Source: Mycolicibacterium mageritense (GTDB lineage: Bacteria; Actinomycetota; Actinomycetes; Mycobacteriales; Mycobacteriaceae). Taken from it: 64,000 nt of DNA. Of this stretch, positions 41,395-49,676 are shown in pieces. A program made the position numbers and the translations under genes. How positions within the stretch are numbered: the first letter of the stretch is position 1; every line of letters begins with the position of its first letter. The stretch covers positions 992,001 to 1,056,000 of the forward strand of contig NZ_AP022567.1 of the NCBI RefSeq assembly GCF_010727475.1, in the 5' to 3' direction. The notes under the pieces are model-generated. The model saw only the letters and a list, made by a program, of their open reading frames with translations, searched no databases and was not told the origin of the DNA.

Positions 41395-41844
41395 GTGCTT
41401 CGTTTTGATCCGTTCAGCGACCTTGATGCCTTGACCAGGAGTTTGCTGTCGAGCGACGCCGGGTCAAATCGCACACCGCGGTTCATGCCGATGGATCTGT
41501 GCAAGATCGACGATCACTATGTGCTGACCGCAGACCTTCCGGGCGTCGATCCCGGCTCGGTCGACATCAGCGTCGACAACGGCACCCTGACCATTTCGGC
41601 GCACCGCACCGCCCGCTCGGAGGAATCCGTGCAATGGCTGGCCAACGAGAGGTTCTTCGGCCGTTACCGCAGGCAGATGACGCTCGGCGACGGCATCGAC
41701 ACGTCCGCGATCTCGGCGACCTACGAGAACGGCGTGCTGACGGTGACCATCCCGGTGGCCGAACGGGCTCGCCCGCGCAAGATCGAAGTCGCCCACGGCG
41801 GTGGCCAGAAGTCGATCGAAACCACCACTGTCGATTCCGATTAG
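41395..41844 (+). CDS. Small heat-shock protein (Hsp18/Acr-like)
   Basis: 149 residues starting (GTG)LRFDPFSDLDALTRSLL, like mycobacterial Hsp18/Acr2-type proteins. The alpha-crystallin domain runs from about residue 25 to NGVLTVTIPVAE. GGGAGG lies before the GTG. The CIRCE element upstream predicts repression by HrcA and release on heat shock, unlike the other hsp20 at 28135. Convergent overlap of 4 bp with the GNAT gene. Confidence 0.9.
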   Translation: MLRFDPFSDLDALTRSLLSSDAGSNRTPRFMPMDLCKIDDHYVLTADLPGVDPGSVDISVDNGTLTISAHRTARSEESVQWLANERFFGRYRRQMTLGDGIDTSAISATYENGVLTVTIPVAERARPRKIEVAHGGGQKSIETTTVDSD

Positions 41845-42446
41845 GTGATCCCGCCGCGGCGGTCCAACCTGAACCTCAGGTTGGACCGCACCGCGGGCCA
41901 CTCGATGTCCAGGATCGAGTAGACGACGGTGTCGCGGCGGGCACCGTCGGCCGTGATCTGGTGGCTCCGCAGCACACCGTCGAGTTTCGCACCGAGCCGC
42001 TCGATGGCGGCGCGGCTCGCGAAGTTGAAGAAGTGCGTGCGGAATTCCACTGCGATGCAATTCAACTCGTCGAACGCGTGACCGAGCATCAAGAGCTTGG
42101 TTTCGGCGTTGACGCCGGTTTGGCGTGCGGCCGCCGTGTACCAGGTATGCCCGATCTCCAGCCGCCGGTTGGCGCCGTCGACGTGCAGGTAGCTCGACGA
42201 GCCCACGAGCCGGCCGTCCAGGGACCGCACCACGAAACTCACGCCGTGGTCGGCAGCACGCAGCTCGAGCATGCGCTCGACCCACTGCTCGGCACCGCCT
42301 GCGGCGGGCGTCATGGTGTACCACAGGGTGCCCAGTTCCCCGTCGGCCGCGGCCGCGTCGATCTCGGGAATGTGCTTGCGGGTCAAAGGTTCCAGCGTGA
42401 CCCAGCGGTCACCGGTCAACACAACCGGCTCGACGAACCCCGTCAT
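41841..42446 (-). CDS. GNAT-family N-acetyltransferase
   Basis: 201 residues of the RimJ/RimL subtype: VTLEPLTRKHIPEI at the start, RRLEIGHTWYTAAARQTGVNAETKLLMLGHAFDELN in the middle and SRAAIERLGAKLDGVLR. It should acetylate an amine from acetyl-CoA; the target is unknown. ATG 42446 overlaps the stop of the upstream membrane-protein gene (ATGA). Confidence 0.87.
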   Translation of the reverse strand: MTGFVEPVVLTGDRWVTLEPLTRKHIPEIDAAAADGELGTLWYTMTPAAGGAEQWVERMLELRAADHGVSFVVRSLDGRLVGSSSYLHVDGANRRLEIGHTWYTAAARQTGVNAETKLLMLGHAFDELNCIAVEFRTHFFNFASRAAIERLGAKLDGVLRSHQITADGARRDTVVYSILDIEWPAVRSNLRFRLDRRGGIT

Positions 42447-42862
42447 CGCCGCCCCAGCGTCGCGATCAGGGCCCACACCGAGCACACCACCGCGGCCAGC
42501 GCGAACGCTCCGCCGACATACAGTCCGTAACCCGCGGCCATCGGAGGCTTGACGTTGAGGCTGTAGTACCACGCGGTCAACGCCACGAGCAGCAGCGAAA
42601 TCACAAGGCCCGCAGCCGATGCCCAACGCTCGGACAAGCCGCGTCCGGCCATCGCTCCGGCAACGATCAACGTCGAGCCCAGCAACACGATGAGCTGCCC
42701 GGGCCCGAAACCGCGCGGGAGCACGATGCTGCCGACCGCGCCACCGATCGCGTTGGCCCGGCCGCCGCCGTCGGCACTGGTGGTCAACCACGGCAACCAC
42801 GCGGCGACCACCAGCACGGCGGCACACAGTGCCACCAGCCAACCTGGACGTAGTCGAACCAT
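42443..42862 (-). CDS. Four-helix membrane protein, unknown function
   Basis: 139 residues with four hydrophobic helices (PGWLVALCAAVLVVAAWLPWL, QLIVLLGSTLIVAGAM, SAAGLVISLLLVALTAWYY, YVGGAFALAAVVCSVWALI). It resembles uncharacterised mycobacterial membrane proteins. It is co-transcribed with the GNAT gene and divergent from the cupin gene, 19 bp apart. Confidence 0.75.
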   Translation of the reverse strand: MVRLRPGWLVALCAAVLVVAAWLPWLTTSADGGGRANAIGGAVGSIVLPRGFGPGQLIVLLGSTLIVAGAMAGRGLSERWASAAGLVISLLLVALTAWYYSLNVKPPMAAGYGLYVGGAFALAAVVCSVWALIATLGRR

Positions 42863-42881
42863 AGCGACGAGACTATCGGGT

Positions 42882-43328
42882 GTGACTGAACTACCGGACT
42901 GGGCCAGGCGGCTCGACTTGTCCCCGCACCCCGAAGGCGGCTGGTACCGGGAGACCTGGCGCAGCGAACTGACGATCAGCCAATCCTCGCTGCCCGCCGG
43001 ATACGCCGGGCCACGCAACGCAGGCACGGCAATCCTGTTCCTTCTCATGCCCGGGCAGCAGTCGGCGTGGCACACCGTGCGCAGTGCCGAACTGTGGTTT
43101 CACCACCGCGGCAGCCCACTGGAGCTCGAGATCGGCCCGACGCAGGATTCGGCGGCCACGCACCTGCTCGGATCGGACGTCGCGGCCCGGCAGCGTCCGC
43201 AGGTAGTGGTGCCGCCCGGGCACTGGCAACGGGCCCGGCCCCGCGGCGACGAACCCACGCTGGTCAGTTGTGTGGTGGTGCCGGGTTTCGACTTCGCGGA
43301 CTTTGCCCTTGGCGCGACGTCTGACTGA
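42882..43328 (+). CDS. DUF985 cupin-like protein
   Basis: 148 residues with the DUF985 beginning DLSPHPEGGWYRETWRS and LFLLMPGQQSAWHTVRSAELWFHHRG. The fold is a cupin; function unknown. The GTG start has GACTAT 6 bases upstream, consistent with a leaderless mRNA. The 3' end overlaps the convergent BKACE gene by 65 bp, so the two are fully complementary there. Confidence 0.85.
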   Translation: MTELPDWARRLDLSPHPEGGWYRETWRSELTISQSSLPAGYAGPRNAGTAILFLLMPGQQSAWHTVRSAELWFHHRGSPLELEIGPTQDSAATHLLGSDVAARQRPQVVVPPGHWQRARPRGDEPTLVSCVVVPGFDFADFALGATSD

Positions 43329-44037
43329 GCAGATCCAGCGCGGCGGCGACCAACGTCGGGTTGTCCGGGGCCCGCGACCCGTCCGGAAGAAAGAGCGTGT
43401 CTTCCAGCCCGATACGGGCCTGTAGCCGCAGCGCTCCCGCGTATTCGAGGAGCGGCCAACAGCTTTCACCCTCGCCGTGCAGCAGCACGGGAGCCGGCGA
43501 GTCCGCGGCCGTCACGATGCGGAGCAGCGCTGCGGCCGTATCGACGTCGCTGTCGGGCGGCAGTTCGATCATCGCCCGCAGGCAATGCTCGGCCACCTCC
43601 GATGCCGCCCAGGCGGCCGCCGCCTCGGCGTGAAAGAGCCCTGCCTCCACGCCGATGCCCTTGTCCAGCAGTGCCCGCGCGAGTTCGTCGGCGCCCGGTT
43701 CGTGCCAGTTGACCGACGCGAAATCAGGCAGCACGTGCCACTGCCCGACGGTTCGCAGTCGTGCCTCCCGATCGGGCGACGCCCAGTAGCCTGTCGTCAC
43801 ACCGACCGGCAGACCGGGCACGGCATGGCGTACCGCGGAGACGGCCGCGCCGACGATGTCAGGTTCCAGCGAATCGACGCCGTCGGCGGTCTTGGGATGC
43901 AGATGCACGGCGCGCGCCCCCACGCGGTGCACGGCAGCGGCCGCCTCCGCAAGCTGCTCGGGGGTGACGGGCAGCGCCGGATGCTCGTCGGGGGTGCGCG
44001 CGCCGTTGAGGCATGCCTTCAGGTAGATCGCGGCCAT
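43264..44037 (-). CDS. BKACE-family (3-keto-5-aminohexanoate cleavage-type) protein
   Basis: 257 residues, TIM barrel with CLNGARTPDEHP and the zinc-binding HLH of ARAVHLHPK (His45, His47), and GLEDTLFLPDG near the C-terminus. The family condenses a beta-keto acid with acetyl-CoA. The natural substrate cannot be told. The last 22 codons overlap the cupin gene on the other strand. Confidence 0.8.
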   Translation of the reverse strand: MAAIYLKACLNGARTPDEHPALPVTPEQLAEAAAAVHRVGARAVHLHPKTADGVDSLEPDIVGAAVSAVRHAVPGLPVGVTTGYWASPDREARLRTVGQWHVLPDFASVNWHEPGADELARALLDKGIGVEAGLFHAEAAAAWAASEVAEHCLRAMIELPPDSDVDTAAALLRIVTAADSPAPVLLHGEGESCWPLLEYAGALRLQARIGLEDTLFLPDGSRAPDNPTLVAAALDLLSQTSRQGQSPRSRNPAPPHN

Positions 44038-44064
44038 ACTCCATGCATACCCGGTCGGGACAGG

Positions 44065-44838
44065 TCAGTCCTGCAGCGACGAAAGATTGAACGTCGCACC
44101 GGTGGGATCGGCGACCGCCGCCAGCCGGCCGTACGGCGTGTCCTCGGCCGCGCGGACGACGGATCCGCCGTTCTCGACGATCAGTTCGACGGTCTTGTCG
44201 ACGTCTGCGGCACCCAGGAATGCCGTCCAGGTCGACGGCATGCCATCGGGCAGGAACGTGGCGCCGTCCATCACGCCGAGCAGCTCCTCGCCGTCGAACA
44301 CCGCTGTGCTGTAGCGGAACTCGTCGGTGTCGGACACGGTCTGGGTGGTCCACCCGAACGCTTTTCGGTAGAAGTCCAGCGCACCCGCGTAGTCGCGCGT
44401 CGTGAGCTGGAAGTACAGCGGTGCGCCCGTCTCGTTGAACGCCTGATAGCCGGCGTGCCCGGTCGGCTGCCACAACCCGAAGAAGCCGCCGGTCGGGTCG
44501 GTCATCATCGCCATGCGACCCTTCTCCGGGATGTCCATGACACCACCGCAGTTGCTGCCGCCGGCCGCGGCGGCCGCGGCCACCGTGGCGTCGGCATCGG
44601 CGGTGTGCAGGTACGTGGTCCACACGTCGGGCGTGTTCCACTTCGGGTCGTTCTGCATGAGCCCGGCCACGATCCGGTCCCCCAGGAACGCGCTGACGTA
44701 GCCGCCGTACTCCGGCCCGCCCGTTTCATATGTCCAGCCGAAAACCGCGCTGTAGAAATCCTTGGCGCGCTCGACGTCAGAGGTGGTCAGGTCGAGCCAG
44801 ACGGGGGCGCCCAGCGGCGCGGACGAACGGGTAGCCAC
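44065..44838 (-). CDS. Two-domain VOC protein (TB27.3/CFP30B-like)
   Basis: 257 residues, two similar glyoxalase halves (VWLDLTTSDVERAKDFYSAVFGW and LYFQLTTRDYAGALDFYRKAFGW). It is close in plan to M. tuberculosis Rv0577, a reported TLR2-binding protein. The cellular function is unknown; fosmidomycin or bleomycin-type resistance enzymes share the fold. Single gene. Confidence 0.87.
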   Translation of the reverse strand: MATRSSAPLGAPVWLDLTTSDVERAKDFYSAVFGWTYETGGPEYGGYVSAFLGDRIVAGLMQNDPKWNTPDVWTTYLHTADADATVAAAAAAGGSNCGGVMDIPEKGRMAMMTDPTGGFFGLWQPTGHAGYQAFNETGAPLYFQLTTRDYAGALDFYRKAFGWTTQTVSDTDEFRYSTAVFDGEELLGVMDGATFLPDGMPSTWTAFLGAADVDKTVELIVENGGSVVRAAEDTPYGRLAAVADPTGATFNLSSLQD

Positions 44839-44909
44839 GATGGTGTCTCCTTCTCGGTGGGTCGGTCAGACGTATCGACCGGCACCGCCGGAGAAACTCA
44901 TCGCAGGCG

Positions 44910-46094
44910 TCAGGTCACGATGCGCAGCGGGTGTTCCAGAAGCGCCGTCAGATCGCGCAGGAAGACCGCACCGGTCGCGCCGTCGATCGCCCGATGATCA
45001 GCGGACAGCGTCAGCCGCAGAATCTTGCGGGCCGCCACCTCACCGTCGACCAGCCGCAGTTCGTCGGTCGCCGCCCCCACCGCGAGAATCGCGGCCTCGG
45101 GCGGATTGATCACCGCGACGAACTGCTCGATGCCGTACATCCCGAGATTGGAGATCGTGAACGTGCCACCGGTCATCTCGTCGGCGCGCAGCTTTCCGAT
45201 GCGGGCCCGCCCGGCCATCTCCTTGGTCTCGCCGGCGATCTGGGACACGGACTTGCGGTCGGCGTCACGCACGACCGGCACCACGAGGCCTGCGTCGACG
45301 GCAACCGCGACTCCGATGTGCACGCCGTGGTGGCGCAGCAACGTGTCGCCGCCGAACGACACGTTGACGCCGGGGTTGCCGCGAAGCGCCGACGCGACGG
45401 CGCGGACGATGAAGTCGTTGACACTGACCTTGGGGCCGCCGCCCGCCTCCAGGCTGTCGTTGACGGTCTTGCGGAAGCCCAGCAGATCGGTCACGTCGAC
45501 AGCTGCGGTCAGGTAGAAGTGCGGTGCGTTCTGCTTGCTCTCGGTCAGGCGTTTGGCCGCCACCCGCTGCAGCGTGGTGAGCGGCACCGCGTCGAAGTCC
45601 CCTTCGACCGGCGTTGGGCCGGCCGGGGATTCGGCCGGGCGCAGGTGCTCGACGTCCTTGCGGATGATCCGGCCACCGGGGCCGCTCCCGGTCACGGTGG
45701 CCAGATCGACTCCGTTGGCCTCGGCGACCTTGCGGGCGAGCGGTGACGCCTTGGGGCGATCGGACCGCACGGCCGGTGCCGCGGGGGCAGGCGTCGGCGC
45801 GGCAGGGGCCGGGTTGGGCGCGGCGGCCGGCGCCGCTTGTGGTACCGCGGATGTGCCACTGCCGTCGCCGATGATCGCGATCGGGACACCGATCGGCACC
45901 CGGTCGCCCTCGCCGGCGAGCATGTGCTCGAGGATGCCCGCGTCGTAGGCCTCGAGCTCCATGATGGCCTTGTCGGTCTCGATCTCGGCGAGCACCTCGC
46001 CGGGCTCGACCCGATCCCCGATGTTCTTGTGCCACGCGATGATTACGCCGTCCTCCATGGTGTCGGAGAGGCGGGGCATGGTGATTTCAGGCAC
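44910..46094 (-). CDS. Dihydrolipoamide acyltransferase (E2) of a pyruvate/acetoin-type complex
   Basis: 394 residues. The lipoyl domain is at 1-75 with the lipoyl-lysine Lys42 in ETDKA. An Ala/Pro linker and a peripheral-subunit-binding domain (SPLARKVAEANGVDLATVTGSGPGGRI) follow. The acyltransferase core ends in ADHRAIDGATGA (catalytic His). One lipoyl domain, as in acetoin-type E2. It is the last gene of the minus-strand series E1a-E1b-E2. Confidence 0.92.
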   Translation of the reverse strand: MPEITMPRLSDTMEDGVIIAWHKNIGDRVEPGEVLAEIETDKAIMELEAYDAGILEHMLAGEGDRVPIGVPIAIIGDGSGTSAVPQAAPAAAPNPAPAAPTPAPAAPAVRSDRPKASPLARKVAEANGVDLATVTGSGPGGRIIRKDVEHLRPAESPAGPTPVEGDFDAVPLTTLQRVAAKRLTESKQNAPHFYLTAAVDVTDLLGFRKTVNDSLEAGGGPKVSVNDFIVRAVASALRGNPGVNVSFGGDTLLRHHGVHIGVAVAVDAGLVVPVVRDADRKSVSQIAGETKEMAGRARIGKLRADEMTGGTFTISNLGMYGIEQFVAVINPPEAAILAVGAATDELRLVDGEVAARKILRLTLSADHRAIDGATGAVFLRDLTALLEHPLRIVT

Positions 46095-46114
46095 GTGTGA
46101 TCCTCAACGTCGTA

Positions 46115-47107
46115 TCAGAGCCGGCCGACGGCGGCCAGTGTTTCGCGGGCTGCGCTGTACAGCGATTCGGCTGAGGGCAACGCAGCCTGCTCGAGCGGTT
46201 TGGCATAGGGCAGCGGCACTTCCGCGGCCGCGACGCGGCGCACGGGGGCATCGAGGTAGTCGAAAGCGCCGTCCGAGATCGACGCCGCGACCTCGGCGCC
46301 GATGCCGTAGGTGAGCCAGTCGTCCTCGGCGACGACGGCGCATCCCGTCTTGCGGACCGACTCCACCAGGGTGTCGCGGTCGAGCGGACGCAGGCTGCGT
46401 AGGTCGATCACCTCGGCGTCGATTCCGTCGTCGTCGTGCAGTCGCCGCGCGACCTGCGTTGCGACAGCAGCCATCCGGGAGTATCCGATCAGGGTGATGT
46501 CAGACCCGACGCGGCGCACCGCGGCCTTGCCGATCTCAGCGGGTGCAAGATCGACAGGCACTTCGCCCTTGACGTTGTACAGCGCGAGGTTCTCCAGGAA
46601 CAGCACGGGATCGTCGTCGCGGATCGCGGCGCGCATCAGCGCCCGGGCGTCGGCCGGCGTGCTCGGCGCGACGACCTTGAGTCCTGGGACGAACGCGTAG
46701 TACAGCTCGATGTTCTGCGAATGCGTTGCGCCGAGCTGTTGTCCGCCGCCGCCCGGGGTGCGGATCACCATGGGCACGCTGGTCTGGCCGCCGAACATGC
46801 CGTAGATCTTGGCGGCGTGGTTGACGATCTGGTCCAGTGCCAGCAGCGAGAAGTTGATGGTCATGATCTCGACGACCGGCCGTAGCCCGAGCATGGCGGC
46901 GCCGACCGCAGCACCGACGAAACCCTCCTCGGCGATGGGAGTGTCGCGCACGCGCTTCTCACCGAACTCGGCGAGCAGACCCGCGGTGATCTTGTAGGAG
47001 CCTTCGAAGACGCCGATCTCCTCGCCGATCAGGAAGACCGAATCGTCGCGCTGCATTTCCTCCCGCAGGGTGTCGCGCAGCGCTTCGCGATAACTGATGA
47101 CAGGCAA
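46115..47107 (-). CDS. 2-oxo acid / acetoin dehydrogenase E1 beta subunit
   Basis: 330 residues: ISYREALRDTLREEMQRDDSVFLIGEEIG, GFVGAAVGAAMLGLRPVVEIM and RTPGGGGQQLGATHSQ, typical of alpha-ketoacid E1 beta chains. It pairs with the preceding alpha chain (26-bp gap) and the E2 (20-bp gap). It supplies half of the thiamine diphosphate site. Confidence 0.92.
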   Translation of the reverse strand: MPVISYREALRDTLREEMQRDDSVFLIGEEIGVFEGSYKITAGLLAEFGEKRVRDTPIAEEGFVGAAVGAAMLGLRPVVEIMTINFSLLALDQIVNHAAKIYGMFGGQTSVPMVIRTPGGGGQQLGATHSQNIELYYAFVPGLKVVAPSTPADARALMRAAIRDDDPVLFLENLALYNVKGEVPVDLAPAEIGKAAVRRVGSDITLIGYSRMAAVATQVARRLHDDDGIDAEVIDLRSLRPLDRDTLVESVRKTGCAVVAEDDWLTYGIGAEVAASISDGAFDYLDAPVRRVAAAEVPLPYAKPLEQAALPSAESLYSAARETLAAVGRL

Positions 47108-47133
47108 CGGTTTTCCTTCTTGCTGAATCGTGG

Positions 47134-48171
47134 TCAGAACAACGGGTCGGCGGGCAGCCGACGGGATTCGCCCGGCACCGGCGTGGCATAGGTGTAGTCG
47201 AACAGCGTCGACGGATCGGGATGCGGGCTCGCATCGGCGAACGCCACGGCCGCGTCGGCCTCCTCCTGCGCCGATCGCTCCAGCGCCGCGGCGCCGGCCT
47301 CGTCAAAGGCGCCCGCACGCAGCAGGGTGTCTTTGAACAGTGTCAGCGGGTCCGCGTCTTGTGCTGCGGCGACATCGCTTTCGCTGCGATACTTGGCCGG
47401 GTCGACCACCGAATGCCCGCGCAGGCGGTGGCTGACCGCTTCCAGCAGTGCGGGTTTGCCTTCGGTACGGGCCGCCTCGACCAACCGGCGCGCGGTGTCG
47501 CGGACCGCGAGCACATCGGTGCCGTCTACGCGTTCCCCGACCATGCGGTATGCCGCGGCCCGCTTGTACAGCTCGGGTTCAGCCGATGAGCGCTCGACCG
47601 TGGTGCCCATGCCGAGGTTGTTGTTGATCACCACGAACACCACAGGCAGCCGCCACAGCGCGGCGATGTTGAGCGACTCGTGGAAGGCGCCGATGTTGGT
47701 GGTGCCGTCACCCATCTGGCACATCACCACGTCGTCGCCGCCGCGGTAGTCGATCGCCAGCGCCGCGCCGACAGCGAGCGGAAGCTGGCCTCCGACAATG
47801 CCGTAGCCGCCGAGCAGGCGAGTCTCGGTGTCATACATGTGCATCGAACCGCCCCAGCCCTTGGACGTGCCGGTGCTGCGGCCGAACAGTTCTGCCATCA
47901 CGCGTTTGGGGTCGATCCCCTTGGCGATCGCGTAGCCGTGTTCGCGGTAATTGGTGAAGAGGTAGTCGGTGGGCCGCAGGGCGGCCATGAGCCCCACCAC
48001 GGTGGCTTCCTCACCGAGGTTGAGGTGGCAGTACCCGCCCACCTTGGCCTGTGTGTAGCCCTGTGCGGCGCGCTCCTCGAAGCGCCGGATCAGCACCATC
48101 TGGCGGTAGTAGCCGCACAGCGTGTTGAGATCCTCTCCGGCGAGCGTGGTCCGGGCGATCGTGTCGGTCAT
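47134..48171 (-). CDS. 2-oxo acid / acetoin dehydrogenase E1 alpha subunit
   Basis: 345 residues with the thiamine diphosphate motif GDG (154-156) ending in NN near residue 183, and GGSMHMYD-GGYGIVGGQLPLAVGAAL, which is shared by pyruvate and acetoin dehydrogenases. ATG 48171 (MTDTIARTTL) is 11 bp after the lipoamide dehydrogenase stop. No obvious acetoin reductase or kinase is nearby, so the oxo-substrate is left open. Confidence 0.9.
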   Translation of the reverse strand: MTDTIARTTLAGEDLNTLCGYYRQMVLIRRFEERAAQGYTQAKVGGYCHLNLGEEATVVGLMAALRPTDYLFTNYREHGYAIAKGIDPKRVMAELFGRSTGTSKGWGGSMHMYDTETRLLGGYGIVGGQLPLAVGAALAIDYRGGDDVVMCQMGDGTTNIGAFHESLNIAALWRLPVVFVVINNNLGMGTTVERSSAEPELYKRAAAYRMVGERVDGTDVLAVRDTARRLVEAARTEGKPALLEAVSHRLRGHSVVDPAKYRSESDVAAAQDADPLTLFKDTLLRAGAFDEAGAAALERSAQEEADAAVAFADASPHPDPSTLFDYTYATPVPGESRRLPADPLF

Positions 48172-48181
48172 GGAGAGCTCC

Positions 48182-49618
48182 TCAGCGCTTGGGTGGCGTG
48201 ATGTGTACGGGCAGGCCCAGCGCCGCCAGTGCGGCTTCCATCCCGATCTCGCCGAGTGTCGGGTGCGCGTGGATGGTGTCGGCGAGTTCGTCGAGCGTCG
48301 CCTCAAGCGTGATGGCCAGCGCGCCTTCGGTGATCAGGTCACTGGCTGCGGGCCCGATGATGTGCACGCCGAGCACCTCACCGTATTTGCGTCCGGCCAC
48401 GATCTTGACGAATCCTTCGGTGTCGCCGAAGGTTCGGGCCCGGCCGAGTGCGGCGAACGGGAACTTGGCGGTCACCGGGTCGTGCCCGGCGGCCCTCGCC
48501 TGCGCCTCGGTGAGCCCGACGCTGGCGATCTCGGGATGGGTGAACGTGGCCGCGGGCACGACGTCGTAGTCGATGCGCTTGTCGTGTCCGGCCAGCACGT
48601 CGGCGGCCGTGAGACCCTGATGCGACGCGACGTGGGCCAGCAGGGCCTTACCGGTGACATCGCCGATGGCGTACACGTGGTCGACGTTGGTGTGCAGTTG
48701 CTCGTCGACCTCGATGAAACCCCGCGCGTCGGTGTGCACGCCGGTGGCGTCGATGCCGAGTTCGGCGGTGTTCGGTCTGCGGCCGACGCCGAAAAGCACG
48801 ATGTCGGCATCGATCTCCTGCGGCTGCGGGCCTTCGACCGTGACCCGCAACGCCTCTGTCTGGGCGATCGCGCTGACGGTCGAGCCGGTCAGCACCGTGA
48901 TGCCGCGCTGCTTGAACGAACGCCCCAGGGCCGCACCGAGATCAGCGTCCTCGGCCGGTACGAGCGTGTCGCGCATCTCTACGACCGTGACGGCCGAACC
49001 GAACGCCGCGAACAGGCTGGCCCATTCGGCGCCGACGGCACTGCCGCCCACGATGACGATCCGCGCGGGCACCTCGGTGAGACCGAAGGCACCGTCGGAC
49101 GTGATCACACCCGGCAGGTCGGCGCCGGGGATCGGCAGCGGGATGGGTGTCGACCCGGTGGCGATGATGACGTCGCGCGCGGTGGCGCGGTCGACGGCCT
49201 CGGCCGGTGTCGCCGCGTACCGGGGACCGTCGCCGGCGGGCACGTCGCAGATCTCCACTGTGGTGGGTCCGGTGAATCGGGCGTGGCCCTCGATCACGGT
49301 GACGCCGTTGGCTTTCAGCAGGCCGGCCACGCCGTCGGTCAGCCCCGTGACCACCTCGGTCATGCGCCGTCGCACCGCGGCATAGTCGAATCCGACGTTG
49401 TCGGCACGGATTCCGTACTCGGCGGCGTCGCGCACGGTCTGCAGTACCTCGGCCGACCGCAGCATGGCTTTGGTGGGTATGCAGCCCCAGTTGAGGCACA
49501 CGCCGCCGGGGCGTTCCTTTTCCACCAAGCCCACCGAGAGCCCGTGTTGGGCCGCGCGGATGGCCGCGACATAGCCACCCGGGCCGCCGCCGATCACCAG
49601 AAGGTCGAACTCACGCAC
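48182..49618 (-). CDS. Dihydrolipoamide dehydrogenase (E3)
   Basis: 478 residues, FAD-binding GGGPGG at the start, the redox-active pair Cys41/Cys46 in GGVCLNWGCIPTKA, NAD-binding GGSAVGAEWA and the C-terminal dimer motif IHAHPTLGE. GTG 49618 (VREFDLLVIGGG) is the sensible start. No lipoyl domain is fused. It probably serves the E1-E2 genes just downstream and is separate from the housekeeping Lpd. Confidence 0.93.
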   Translation of the reverse strand: MREFDLLVIGGGPGGYVAAIRAAQHGLSVGLVEKERPGGVCLNWGCIPTKAMLRSAEVLQTVRDAAEYGIRADNVGFDYAAVRRRMTEVVTGLTDGVAGLLKANGVTVIEGHARFTGPTTVEICDVPAGDGPRYAATPAEAVDRATARDVIIATGSTPIPLPIPGADLPGVITSDGAFGLTEVPARIVIVGGSAVGAEWASLFAAFGSAVTVVEMRDTLVPAEDADLGAALGRSFKQRGITVLTGSTVSAIAQTEALRVTVEGPQPQEIDADIVLFGVGRRPNTAELGIDATGVHTDARGFIEVDEQLHTNVDHVYAIGDVTGKALLAHVASHQGLTAADVLAGHDKRIDYDVVPAATFTHPEIASVGLTEAQARAAGHDPVTAKFPFAALGRARTFGDTEGFVKIVAGRKYGEVLGVHIIGPAASDLITEGALAITLEATLDELADTIHAHPTLGEIGMEAALAALGLPVHITPPKR

Positions 49619-49676
49619 GCAGTCGAGTCTGCTGCTGTGTGAGCGCCGCCACCATACGCGTCGGCCCAGCGTTGGA

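Noticed and set aside
38832..41504. 890-codon minus-strand open frame opposite the carotenoid oxygenase and HxlR genes
   Set aside because: No family features, unusual composition, and it covers the terminator, oxygenase, regulator and CIRCE element of the plus strand.
44910..48171. Calling the E1-E2 genes branched-chain 2-oxo acid or acetoin dehydrogenase outright
   Set aside because: The motifs visible are shared by pyruvate, acetoin and branched-chain complexes, and no acetoin- or leucine-specific neighbour is present.
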